Shown here: piece after piece, positions 10,114 to 20,425 of the stretch
Numbering within the stretch: the first letter of the stretch is position 1
How the letters are laid out: each line of letters starts with the position of its first letter
Origin: Pseudomonas agarici
GTDB taxonomy: Bacteria; Pseudomonadota; Gammaproteobacteria; Pseudomonadales; Pseudomonadaceae
Reading direction: 5' to 3'
DNA length: 64,000 bases
Assembly (NCBI RefSeq): GCF_900109755.1
Contig: NZ_FOAR01000003.1
Location: 32,594 to 96,593 of the forward strand
The notes under the pieces: model-generated
Told to the model about the DNA's origin: nothing
The model's database searches: none
What the model saw: the letters and a program-made list of their open reading frames with translations, nothing else
Position numbers and translations under genes: made by a program

Positions 10114-10152
10114 GAGAGATGTAACAGCACGATTCAAAAGCTTTACGCATGT

Positions 10153-10190
10153 AAAAAAGCCGTCTACCCGAACAGGTAGACGGCTTTTTT
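10153..10190 (+). terminator. Rho-independent terminator after oprD
   Basis: A perfect 16-bp stem runs from AAAAAAGCCGTCTACC to GGTAGACGGCTTTTTT with a CGAACA loop. The U-tract completes a textbook intrinsic terminator 40 bases past the oprD stop. Confidence 0.93.
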
Positions 10191-10412
10191 ATGTATCAGG
10201 AAAGGTGGCGGAGCAAATAAGATAGGAAGCTAGTTAATAGCTAAGCAACATTATCCTCGGCAAACAACAAACAGCAAAAAAAGCACACTGTTTAGCGCGA
10301 CAAACCACGCAGCAACGTCGCCGACCGCCTGCACGGTTCGTATCGGCGGCTCAACTGATTGGCATCAGCCATCAATAGCCACTTCATCCGACACCGAATA
10401 GCCGACGACTGT

Positions 10413-11255
10413 TTATTTCGTCGGGGCTTCCTGCATCACCCGAATCACCCGCTGCGGAAACGGAATATCGATCCCCGCCGCCTTCAGACGATCCCGCGCA
10501 TGTTCGTTGAACATGAACATCAAGTCCCAGTAATCAGCAGTCTTGACCCACACTCGCAGGGAAACGGTGATCGAACTGTCACCCAAGGCCGAAACCACCG
10601 CCGCTGGTGCCGGATCAGCCAGCACGCGCTCATCCTTGGCCAGCGTCAACAAGACCTCGCGGGCCTGTTGCAAGTCAGCTTCGTAATCCACTCCCACATC
10701 AAACACCACCTTGCGAGTGGCCTGACGGTTGGTGTTGGTGATGATGCCGTTCGACAGATTACCGTTAGGCACAATGACCGTCTGGTTATCGCCGGTCCGC
10801 AAGACGGTGTGGAAAATCTGGATGCTGTCCACCGTCCCGCTGACCCCTTGGGCCGTGATCCAGTCACCGATGCGAAACGGCCGGAACATCAGGATCAGCA
10901 CGCCACCGGCAAAGTTCGCCAGGCTGCCCTGCAACGCCAGGCCAATGGCCAGGCCGGCGGCACCGATCGCCGCGACAAACGAGGTGGTCGCCACGCCGAT
11001 CATCGATGCGACGCTGATACTGAGCAAGATCTTGAGGGCAATATTGGCCAGGCTGCTGATAAAGCCCTGCAGTGCCAGGTCGGCATTGCGCAGTGCCAGC
11101 AACTTGCCTAGCTTGCCGGTCAGCTTGTTGATCAACCACCAACCCACGGCCAAGGTGATGATCGCCAGCAGCACGCGGCTGCCGTATTCCATGATCATCG
11201 GAATCCAGGCCTGGGAGGCCTTGATAAGGTGATCCACTTCAGCGTTCAGATCCAT
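10413..11255 (-). CDS. mscS: Small-conductance mechanosensitive channel MscS
   Basis: A 280-residue inner-membrane osmotic safety valve, close to the 286 residues of E. coli MscS. TM1 and TM2 lie in residues ~20-90. The pore helix TM3 is Gly/Ala-rich (FVAAIGAAGLAIGLALQGSLANFAGG), followed by the conserved FRPFRIGDWI and the beta domain (GTVDSIQIFHTVLRTGDN, IVPNGNLSNGIITN). A cytoplasmic alpha/beta domain ends the protein. AGGAGA is six bases upstream of the ATG. It is encoded just downstream of yajQ on the same strand. Confidence 0.93.
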   Translation of the reverse strand: MDLNAEVDHLIKASQAWIPMIMEYGSRVLLAIITLAVGWWLINKLTGKLGKLLALRNADLALQGFISSLANIALKILLSISVASMIGVATTSFVAAIGAAGLAIGLALQGSLANFAGGVLILMFRPFRIGDWITAQGVSGTVDSIQIFHTVLRTGDNQTVIVPNGNLSNGIITNTNRQATRKVVFDVGVDYEADLQQAREVLLTLAKDERVLADPAPAAVVSALGDSSITVSLRVWVKTADYWDLMFMFNEHARDRLKAAGIDIPFPQRVIRVMQEAPTK

Positions 11256-11376
11256 TGTTCTCTCCTATTACCATGCGACGGTTCGGCGAAACGACAGGGG
11301 CTCGAACACTCAATCGTTTGCGCCGTACCTGGGCCCTCCGACGCCAATAACCGCCAGAGGTTCCTTGGCAACTCAA

Positions 11377-11862
11377 TCAGTCGCGGAAGTTGTTGAATTG
11401 CAGCGGTCTATCGAACTCCTTGATCCGCAAGTTAGCAATCGCCTCTTGCAGATCATCACGTTTCTTACCGGTCACACGGACCTGCTCACCCTGGATGGCC
11501 GCCTGCACTTTGAGCTTGGCTTCCTTGATGTGCGCCACAATCTTCTTCGCCATCTCCTTGTCGATGCCTTCCCTGAAGGTCGCTTCCTGTTTCATCAGCT
11601 TACCGGAAGCATAGGCGTCCTTGACTTCCAGGCACCTCACATCGATCTTGCGCTTGGTCAGGGCCATACGCAGGATTTCCAGCATCGCCTCCAACTGGAA
11701 CTCAGCTTCGGCCGTCATGTTGACGGTCAGCTCTTTTTCCTTGAACTCGAAAGAACCTTTGCCCTTGAGATCATAACGGCGGTCCAGCTCCTTGACGGCG
11801 TTCTCGACGGCGTTGGTGACTTCGTGTTTGTCCAGTTCAGATACCACGTCGAACGACGGCAT
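11377..11862 (-). CDS. yajQ: YajQ family nucleotide/c-di-GMP-binding protein
   Basis: A 161-residue UPF0234 protein starting [22 protein letters not shown], with the family's two ferredoxin-like halves and the C-terminal [15 protein letters not shown]...[14 protein letters not shown] ending (here [10 protein letters not shown]). Orthologs bind nucleotides, and in Xanthomonas and Pseudomonas bind c-di-GMP and modulate transcription; that is known of the family and not visible here. It is 121 bp upstream of mscS and divergent from the response-regulator gene. Confidence 0.95.
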   Translation of the reverse strand: MPSFDVVSELDKHEVTNAVENAVKELDRRYDLKGKGSFEFKEKELTVNMTAEAEFQLEAMLEILRMALTKRKIDVRCLEVKDAYASGKLMKQEATFREGIDKEMAKKIVAHIKEAKLKVQAAIQGEQVRVTGKKRDDLQEAIANLRIKEFDRPLQFNNFRD

Positions 11863-11982
11863 GTCATTTCTCCAAAATTATGCCAGGCACGGCTCGATAC
11901 CGATGGAGCGCACCCGGTTTGACGGTTAAAATCCACGAGCAGTATAACGGTTCTTAGTACTCATTCACTTGCGAGCCACGCC

Positions 11983-13853
<1,871 letters not shown>

Positions 13854-13878
13854 GTAAACCTGTGAATGGATGTCGTGG

Positions 13879-15114
13879 TTAGCGGGTGATTTCCATCAGC
13901 ATCCGGGTCAGCAGATAGAGGCGCGGCACCACGCTCTCGACTTCCGCATACTCGTCTTCGGTGTGAATGCCACCGCCGACGATACCGAAGCCATCCAGCG
14001 TCGCGGTGCCCATTGCCGCCGACAGGCTGGCATCAGCCGCGCCACCACTGCCCTCCAGGGTCAGCTTGCGACCGATTTCGCCATAGATCGCCTGCGCCTT
14101 GGTCGCCAGCGCATCCTGGGCCGGTGTCGGCGACATCGGCGGCAGGCCACGCTGCAGGCTGGTCCTGACCTCGGTGTCGGCAATCAACTTGTTGGCCGAG
14201 ACCCTGGCCAGGTCGCGCTCGACCCGATCGAACTCCTCCGGCACCAACACCCGTACATCGGCCTTGGCGATGGCTGAATCCGGGATCACATTGACCCGGT
14301 CACCGGCCTTGAGCACCGTGAAGTTGACCGTGGTCTGCTTCCCCGGATCACCCAGCTTGCCCAACTGGAGAATCTGGTGCGCTGCTTCCATCGCGGCATT
14401 GCGCCCACTGTCCGGAGCCACACCGGCATGGGCCGACTTGCCCTTGACTTCCACTACCGCCGTGCCACTGCCCTTGCGCCAGATCACCAGGCCGTCGGCG
14501 GGGCGACCGGGCTCCAGATTCAACGTCACATCGTGTTCCTTGGCCACCCGCTGAATCAGTTCGGTGGTCCCCTTGGAGCCGGTTTCCTCGTTGGTATCGA
14601 GCAGGAAGGTGATTTTCGCGTAATCCTTGAAATCAAGGTCTTGGAGGATTTTCAGCGCATACAGACCGGCGACGATGCCACCCTTGTCATCCATGACACC
14701 CGGCCCGTAGGCCCGTCCGTCCTTGATATAGAAGGGTTTGGCCGTCGCCGTACCTTCCTTGAAGACGGTGTCCATGTGCGCCATCAACAAAATTCGCGCC
14801 TTGCCGGTGCCCTTGAGGGTCGCCACGATGCTCTCGCCCGACGCCGGGGTGGCGGGAAAGGTCTCGATACTCGCCCCGAGCTTTTTCAATTCTTCGCTGA
14901 CAATCGCCCGGACCTGCTGCAAACCCGGCTCGTAGCCCGACCCCGAATCGATGTTGACCAGCCGCTCCAGCAGCTTCAACCCGTCTTCCTTGTAGTGCTC
15001 GGCCCTGTCATGAACCGGCTGGTTGATCTGCGCCAGCGCATGAGGCGCGGCTATCGACAGCGCAACCCCCATGGCAAATCTCGCCAGTGCCGCACGTTTG
15101 CAATAAAACCCCAT
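13879..15114 (-). CDS. M20 metallopeptidase, glutamate carboxypeptidase (CPG2-like), exported
   Basis: A 411-residue zinc peptidase. The signal peptide at residues ~1-28 ends SIAAPHALA-QI. The catalytic zinc region is AHMDTVF, the bridging Asp is in GPGVMDDKGG, and the general base is in DTNEETGSKG. The remaining ligands fall in LNLEPGRP and near GGGIHTEDEYAEVES. The closest family known to me is carboxypeptidase G2, which removes C-terminal glutamate from folates and peptides in the periplasm. The ATG at 15114 has GGGAG eight bases upstream; the 15171 start is unsupported. It is convergent with panE. Confidence 0.88.
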   Translation of the reverse strand: MGFYCKRAALARFAMGVALSIAAPHALAQINQPVHDRAEHYKEDGLKLLERLVNIDSGSGYEPGLQQVRAIVSEELKKLGASIETFPATPASGESIVATLKGTGKARILLMAHMDTVFKEGTATAKPFYIKDGRAYGPGVMDDKGGIVAGLYALKILQDLDFKDYAKITFLLDTNEETGSKGTTELIQRVAKEHDVTLNLEPGRPADGLVIWRKGSGTAVVEVKGKSAHAGVAPDSGRNAAMEAAHQILQLGKLGDPGKQTTVNFTVLKAGDRVNVIPDSAIAKADVRVLVPEEFDRVERDLARVSANKLIADTEVRTSLQRGLPPMSPTPAQDALATKAQAIYGEIGRKLTLEGSGGAADASLSAAMGTATLDGFGIVGGGIHTEDEYAEVESVVPRLYLLTRMLMEITR

Positions 15115-15328
15115 GGTTGTTTTCTCCCTGAACCCAGTTCTTGATGTTTGTCTATCGAACTGCGAGCGCATCGCCCAAGCAACTTACAACGCCGTAAAGC
15201 AGCCGTCGACCCGTTCAGTTCGCACTTTAGGCAAAAGACCGTAGTAAAAATCGGCGGTTTGATACACTCATTCATGTTCGATGCGACCAATGCTCGCCCC
15301 TTTTTTCCCTTGTCAAACAGGATCCGCA

Positions 15329-17365
15329 ATGCCTCTGCGCCAGCGCCTAGAAAACCTGCCCGTCGGCCAGAAACTCCTGGCGGCCCTGCTGGTGCTGCTG
15401 ACTACCGTACTGCTGGTGGCCAACCTGACCTTTATCAGCGCGGCTTATTGGATTTCCCAGGAAAGCATGGCACCCCAGGCCTTGCAGATCATCGGTCGGC
15501 TGGTTTCAAACCCGAACCTGGCCAGCCAGGCTCTGGACTCCGCCGCAAACGCCGAGATCCTGCTCAAAGAACTCAACACCTATTCCCCCCTGCGGGCCGC
15601 CGCCATCTATGACAGTCAGGGTGATCGACTGACTCAACTGCAACACGGTGACCGTCTGACGTTGCCGGAACGCTATCGGGACATCGAAGCCTGGCGCCTG
15701 ACCGAGTTTCGCAGCAATCAGGTGATCGACATGCCCTATCCAGACCGGGCCTCCGGACACCTGCTGCTGGTGGCCAGCAGCGAGTTACCGGTGGCCTTCT
15801 ACACCGGGACCCTGACCGCAAGCTTGGGAATCCTGATCTTCAGCGTCCTGCTGTGGCTGATCATTGCCCGGCAAATCAAGCGACTGATCACCCGACCGAT
15901 CCACGAGCTGGAGGAACTGTCGCGCCAGGTTACCCGCGAAGAAAACTATTCCCTGCGGGCCTCGCGGGGCAACCGCGATGAAATCGGCAGCCTGGCCGAA
16001 GCCTTCAATACCATGCTCTCGCGCATCGAAGCGCGTGAACAGCAGCTCAAGCGCGCCCGTGACGACTCCCAGGCCGCCTACGACCAGGCTCAGGGTCTGG
16101 CCGAGGAAACCCGGCATACCAACCGCAAGCTGGAGCTCGAAGTCCAGGTCCGCAGCAAGATCGAGAAAAAACTCACTGGCTTCCAGAACTATCTCAATAG
16201 CATCATCGACTCCATGCCCTCGGCACTGATCGCCCTGGACGAGCAGCTCTATGTCACCCAGTGGAATCAGGAAGCCAGTACGCTTTCCGGAACCCGCCTG
16301 GATGAGGCACTGAACCAGCCGATCTTCCTCGCCTTCGAGCCGTTGAAACCCTTTCTGCCGCAGCTCAAGGACACCGTCGAACAACACAGCGTGGCGAAGA
16401 TCGAGCGCGTTACCTGGATCAAGGACGACGAAGCCCACCACTATGCGCTGACTTTCTACCCACTGATGGGCGGTGCCGGGCGCGGCGTGGTGATCCGCAT
16501 CGACGACATTACCCAGCGCCTGTCCCTGGAAGAAATGATGGTACAGTCGGAAAAGATGCTCTCGGTCGGCGGGCTCGCCGCCGGCATGGCCCACGAAATC
16601 AACAATCCACTGGGGGCTATCCTGCACAATGTCCAGAACATCCGTCGACGCCTGTCCTCAGAGCTACCGAAAAACCTCGAATACGCCGAACTGGCCGGGA
16701 TCGACCTGGACACCGTCAATCAGTACCTCAAGAGCCGCGAAGTCCCGCAACTGCTTGACGGCATCCAGCAGGCTGGCGCACGAGCGGCCAAAATAGTCAC
16801 CCATATGCTCAGCTTCAGCCGGCGCAGCAATCGGGAAATGGCCCCATGCGATCTGCCCGCCCTGATCGACCAGGCCGTGGAAATCGCCGGCAACGACTTC
16901 GACCTGGCTATTGGTTTCGACTTCAAGGGCCTGGCTATCATTCGTCAATTCGACCCCCAACTCGGCCCTGTCCCCGGTACCGCCAACGAACTGGAACAAG
17001 TGCTGCTCAATCTGCTGAAAAACGCCGCGCAGGCCATCCACCAGCGTGACGACGAGCGTGAACCCGCACGCATCACCCTGCGCACCCGGTTGAACCCGCC
17101 ATGGGCGGAAATCCAGGTCGAGGATAACGGCATCGGCATGTCGGAGAACATCCGCAAACGCACCTTCGAACCCTTCTTCACCACCAAGGAGATCGGCCAG
17201 GGCACTGGACTGGGGCTGTCGGTTTCCTATTTCATCATCACCAACAACCACAAGGGCCAAATGGAAGTGCAATCGGCTCTTGGCCAGGGGACCTGCTTCA
17301 CCCTGCGCCTGCCGCTGGCCGGTAGCCAGGTCACCTTTCCCATACTGAAGCAAACGGAGCTGTAA
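15329..17365 (+). CDS. PAS-containing sensor histidine kinase
   Basis: A 678-residue membrane kinase. TM1 is near residues 15-37 and TM2 near 165-187 (LTASLGILIFSVLLWLIIA), flanking a periplasmic sensor of ~125 residues. HAMP, a coiled coil and a PAS domain (YLNSIIDSMPSALIALDEQL) follow. HisKA has the phospho-acceptor His422 in GMAHEINNPLG, and the HATPase_c boxes are NLLKNAAQAI, DNGIGM and GTGLGLS. AGGA precedes the ATG at 15329. It matches the position of P. aeruginosa PA4398, reported to affect swarming and biofilm. No receiver-type partner is adjacent. The cobalamin adenosyltransferase gene starts 2 bases after its stop. Confidence 0.9.
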   Translation: MPLRQRLENLPVGQKLLAALLVLLTTVLLVANLTFISAAYWISQESMAPQALQIIGRLVSNPNLASQALDSAANAEILLKELNTYSPLRAAAIYDSQGDRLTQLQHGDRLTLPERYRDIEAWRLTEFRSNQVIDMPYPDRASGHLLLVASSELPVAFYTGTLTASLGILIFSVLLWLIIARQIKRLITRPIHELEELSRQVTREENYSLRASRGNRDEIGSLAEAFNTMLSRIEAREQQLKRARDDSQAAYDQAQGLAEETRHTNRKLELEVQVRSKIEKKLTGFQNYLNSIIDSMPSALIALDEQLYVTQWNQEASTLSGTRLDEALNQPIFLAFEPLKPFLPQLKDTVEQHSVAKIERVTWIKDDEAHHYALTFYPLMGGAGRGVVIRIDDITQRLSLEEMMVQSEKMLSVGGLAAGMAHEINNPLGAILHNVQNIRRRLSSELPKNLEYAELAGIDLDTVNQYLKSREVPQLLDGIQQAGARAAKIVTHMLSFSRRSNREMAPCDLPALIDQAVEIAGNDFDLAIGFDFKGLAIIRQFDPQLGPVPGTANELEQVLLNLLKNAAQAIHQRDDEREPARITLRTRLNPPWAEIQVEDNGIGMSENIRKRTFEPFFTTKEIGQGTGLGLSVSYFIITNNHKGQMEVQSALGQGTCFTLRLPLAGSQVTFPILKQTEL

Positions 17366-17367
17366 TC

Positions 17368-17952
17368 ATGGGTTTTCGTCTATCGAAGATTTATACAAGG
17401 ACCGGTGATACCGGCGAAACCGGGCTGGGCGACGGTCGTCGCGTACCCAAGGATCACCCACGGATCGAAGCCATCGGCGAAGTCGATAGCCTTAACAGCC
17501 AACTGGGTTTGCTATTGGCGGGTCTGGCGGAACTGGTGGTCATTCACCCGGAACTGGAGGAATTGATCGAGGTGCTCGCGCCTTGCCAGCATCGTCTGTT
17601 CGATCTCGGCGGCGAACTGGCCATGCCGGAGTACCAGGCCCTGAACCAAAGCGAAATCGACCGGCTGGAAGCCACTATCGATCGCTGGAACGAAGAGCTG
17701 GGGCCGCTGGAGAATTTCATCCTGCCAGGCGGTTCGATGCTGATTGCCCAGGCCCATGTCTGCCGTAGCCTGGCACGCAGCGCGGAACGCCGTTGCCAGC
17801 AGCTCAACGCCGTGGAACCACTGGGCGGCGTGGGCCTGGCCTATATCAATCGGCTATCGGATCTGTTCTTCGTCGCCGCCCGACTGATTGCCCGGCGTGA
17901 GAAGGTTGCCGAGATTCTCTGGGAAGCGACGAAAAGCCCTCCCGCTCACTGA
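17368..17952 (+). CDS. PduO-type ATP:cob(I)alamin adenosyltransferase
   Basis: This enzyme transfers the adenosyl group of ATP to reduced cobalamin, giving coenzyme B12. The 194-residue product carries the N-terminal P-loop-like TRTGDTGETGLGDG and the conserved FILPGG segment. The catalytic helix motif is RSLARSAERRCQQL, followed by YINRLSDLFFVAAR. It starts 2 bases after the sensor kinase stop, so the two are co-transcribed. That pairing is conserved in Pseudomonas but does not obviously link the functions. Confidence 0.93.
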   Translation: MGFRLSKIYTRTGDTGETGLGDGRRVPKDHPRIEAIGEVDSLNSQLGLLLAGLAELVVIHPELEELIEVLAPCQHRLFDLGGELAMPEYQALNQSEIDRLEATIDRWNEELGPLENFILPGGSMLIAQAHVCRSLARSAERRCQQLNAVEPLGGVGLAYINRLSDLFFVAARLIARREKVAEILWEATKSPPAH

Positions 17953-17966
17953 TCGGCGCGACGCCA

Positions 17967-17997
17967 GGGCATCTGTAGAAACCGGTCTCAGATGCCC
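17967..17997. terminator. Possible hairpin between convergent genes
   Basis: A 9-bp inverted repeat (GGGCATCTG / CAGATGCCC) with a 13-base loop sits in the 58-base gap between the convergent adenosyltransferase and MutT-ThiE genes. There is no U-tract on either side, so termination is only a guess from position. Confidence 0.35.
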
Positions 17998-18010
17998 GTG
18001 CCTGGACCGG

Positions 18011-18952
18011 TTAATCCGGCCAGAACGCGCGGATACCCGCCACCCCTTGTGCTCCGTTCTCCCAGGCGCGTTGCCGCTCCTGCGGACCCACGCCACCGAG
18101 CAGATACACTGGCCGATTGAAACCGCTGATCAACTGCCGTGCCTGGTCCCACCCCAGAGGCTGTGCATCCGGATGGGTCGGGGTCGGCTGGACCGGCGAC
18201 AGGGTGACGAAATCCACGCCCATCTGCTCGGCCAGCGCCAGCTCCTGCGCATCATGACATGACGCTGCCAACCAGCGATCCTGAGGCAATGGGCGACCGG
18301 CACCGGCGTATTGGCGCAACTGCGCGGCGGTGACATGCCAACCGGCCGAAGGAAAATCGCCCAGCCATTCAAAAGGCCCCTTGAGCATCAATTGTGCCTT
18401 GCCGGCACACAAACCGGTCGCATCCACCGCCAGGTCGCGATACTTCGGGTCATAACCGTTCGGTGCACGCAACTGGACTAACTTGATCCCACCGGCAATC
18501 GCCTTCTGCAGGCCTCGCAACAACTGCGTCGTCTCCAGGTCTTGCGGCGTGATCAGGTACTCGCCTGGCAACCGGGCTGCCGCGATGATCGCTTGGTTGG
18601 CCGCCGGAAACTGATAATCCGCCAGTTCCCGCCGCGTGACCCAGGCCAAGGGCTGACCTTCGGCCCCATGAGGCTCACCGGTAAAAGCCGAGACCTCCCA
18701 GACATCCAACAATACCGCCTTGTCCGGATAGTCATGCCGTACCTTGATCAGTGGCCGGGCTGTAATCACCACGATACCCAGTTCTTCGCGCAGCTCACGG
18801 GCCAGGGCCGCCAACACCGTTTCACCCTCCTCGACCTTGCCGCCGGGAAACTCCCACAAGCCACCCTGATGCTGGGAATCGGCCCGCCGAGCGATCAGGA
18901 TCCGCCCGTCTATGTCTCGAATAACCGCCGCTGCCACCTGTACGGGTTTCAC
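18011..18952 (-). CDS. Nudix (MutT) - ThiE/TenI-like fusion protein
   Basis: A 313-residue two-domain protein. Residues ~1-135 form a Nudix hydrolase with the full box GGKVEEGETVLAALARELREELGI, resembling MutT, which removes 8-oxo-dGTP. Residues ~145-313 form a thiamine-phosphate-synthase-like TIM barrel (LVQLRAPN, WHVTAAQL, VDFVTLSPVQPTPTHP, PVYLLGG). The catalytic lysine pocket of true ThiE is not evident, so this half is probably non-canonical. The GTG at 18952 has AGGAG eight bases upstream, better than the ATG at 19003. It lies downstream of argJ and secA, as in P. aeruginosa PA4400. Confidence 0.9.
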   Translation of the reverse strand: MKPVQVAAAVIRDIDGRILIARRADSQHQGGLWEFPGGKVEEGETVLAALARELREELGIVVITARPLIKVRHDYPDKAVLLDVWEVSAFTGEPHGAEGQPLAWVTRRELADYQFPAANQAIIAAARLPGEYLITPQDLETTQLLRGLQKAIAGGIKLVQLRAPNGYDPKYRDLAVDATGLCAGKAQLMLKGPFEWLGDFPSAGWHVTAAQLRQYAGAGRPLPQDRWLAASCHDAQELALAEQMGVDFVTLSPVQPTPTHPDAQPLGWDQARQLISGFNRPVYLLGGVGPQERQRAWENGAQGVAGIRAFWPD

Positions 18953-19076
18953 ACTAAAAGCTCCTACAGTCCGCTCGTTTCTTGAGAGTCGGCGTTTGTG
19001 CACAAACTCGTGAGTGGTCTCACGGGCTAGCCAGCCGGGAGATCGGACCGCTGGCTCCTCCGGGACCGCGCCGTCC

Positions 19077-20294
19077 TTACGTGCGGTATTCCGCGTTGAT
19101 CTTCACATACTCATGGGACAGATCCGTGGTCCAGATCGTTTCGCGGCACGCACCACGTCCCAGTTCGATACGAATGATGATTTCCTCACGGGCCATCACT
19201 GCCGCTCCCTGCTCCTCGGTATAAGTCGCGGCGCGAGCACCACGGCTGGCGATGCAGACTTCACCGAGAAACACATCGATCTTGCTCACATCGAGGTCGA
19301 CGACACCGGCGCGACCGACCGCTGCCAGGATGCGTCCCCAGTTCGGGTCGGAGGCGAACAGCGCGGTCTTGATCAGGGGGGAATGGGCCACGGTGTAGCC
19401 GACGTCCAGGCATTCCTGATGAGTACCGCCGCCATTGACTTCAACCGTGACGAACTTGGTTGCGCCTTCGCCGTCACGGACAATCGCCTGGGCCACTTCC
19501 ATGCAGACTTCGAACACCGCCTGCTTCAGCGCTGCGAACAGCGGGCCGCTGGTTTCGCTGATTTCCGGCAATTTGGCCTGGCCGGTAGCAATCAGCATGC
19601 AGCAATCGTTAGTCGAAGTGTCGCCGTCGATAGTGATACGGTTAAACGACTTGTTGGCGCCGTCGAGCAGCAGGTTCTGCAGAACGTCACGGGAGACTTT
19701 GGCATCCGTGGCGATATAACCGAGCATGGTCGCCATGTTCGGTCGAATCATGCCGGCACCTTTGCTGATACCCGTCACGGTGACGGTGACGCCGTCGTGC
19801 TGGAACTGGCGGCTGGCGCCCTTGGGCAAGGTATCGGTGGTCATGATGCCGGCGGCGGAGGCGGCCCAGTTATCCACCGACAGGTCGTCCAGCGCGGCCT
19901 GCAGGGCACCTTCGATCTTCTCGACCGGCAATGGTTCACCGATCACGCCGGTGGAGTATGGCAGTACGGCGTTCGCATCGACGCCCGCCAGCTCGGCCAA
20001 TCGCGCGCAAGTACGGGCCGCGGCCACCAGCCCAGGTTCGCCGGTACCGGCGTTGGCATTGCCAGTGTTGGTCAACAGGTAACGCACCGCTCCCTGTACA
20101 CGTTGCTTGGCCAGAATCACCGGCGCAGCGCAGAACGCATTCAGGGTAAACACGCCGGCCACCGTGGACCCTTCGGCACAGCGCATGACCACGATATCCT
20201 TACGCCCTGGGCGCTTGATACCCGCCGAGGCGATACCGAGTTCAAAACCGGCAACCGGGTGCAACGTTGGCAACGGGCCAAGACCAACAGCCAT
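19077..20294 (-). CDS. argJ: Bifunctional ornithine acetyltransferase / N-acetylglutamate synthase ArgJ
   Basis: ArgJ recycles the acetyl group in arginine synthesis, moving it from N-acetylornithine to glutamate and also using acetyl-CoA. The 405-residue precursor starts [20 protein letters not shown]. Autoproteolysis is predicted at the conserved GIMTTDT site, where the first Thr after the cut becomes the nucleophile. The C-terminal [15 protein letters not shown] is typical. The ATG at 20294 has AGGAG eight bases upstream; the frame extends to 20318 without support. It lies between secA and the MutT-ThiE gene. Confidence 0.96.
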   Translation of the reverse strand: MAVGLGPLPTLHPVAGFELGIASAGIKRPGRKDIVVMRCAEGSTVAGVFTLNAFCAAPVILAKQRVQGAVRYLLTNTGNANAGTGEPGLVAAARTCARLAELAGVDANAVLPYSTGVIGEPLPVEKIEGALQAALDDLSVDNWAASAAGIMTTDTLPKGASRQFQHDGVTVTVTGISKGAGMIRPNMATMLGYIATDAKVSRDVLQNLLLDGANKSFNRITIDGDTSTNDCCMLIATGQAKLPEISETSGPLFAALKQAVFEVCMEVAQAIVRDGEGATKFVTVEVNGGGTHQECLDVGYTVAHSPLIKTALFASDPNWGRILAAVGRAGVVDLDVSKIDVFLGEVCIASRGARAATYTEEQGAAVMAREEIIIRIELGRGACRETIWTTDLSHEYVKINAEYRT

Positions 20295-20362
20295 GAATGC
20301 GCTCCTTTGAATGTTCAATGTAATGTCTGCACTGTCGTCAAAAGGGACAGTGTTTCAAATGG

Positions 20363-20399
20363 AAAAACGCCGCGACGGCAAGGCAAGCCAGTCGCGGCG
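20363..20399 (-). terminator. Rho-independent terminator downstream of secA
   Basis: A 9-bp GC-rich stem (CGCCGCGAC at 20368-20376, GTCGCGGCG at 20391-20399) is followed on the minus strand by TTTTTCC. It separates secA from argJ. Confidence 0.8.
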
Positions 20400-20425
20400 C
20401 GGTGCTTCAGAGTCGAACAAAAATC

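Noticed and set aside
8746..10137. A 463-codon minus-strand frame opposite oprD
   Set aside because: It is an antisense shadow; the plus strand encodes a full porin with signal peptide, RBS and terminator.
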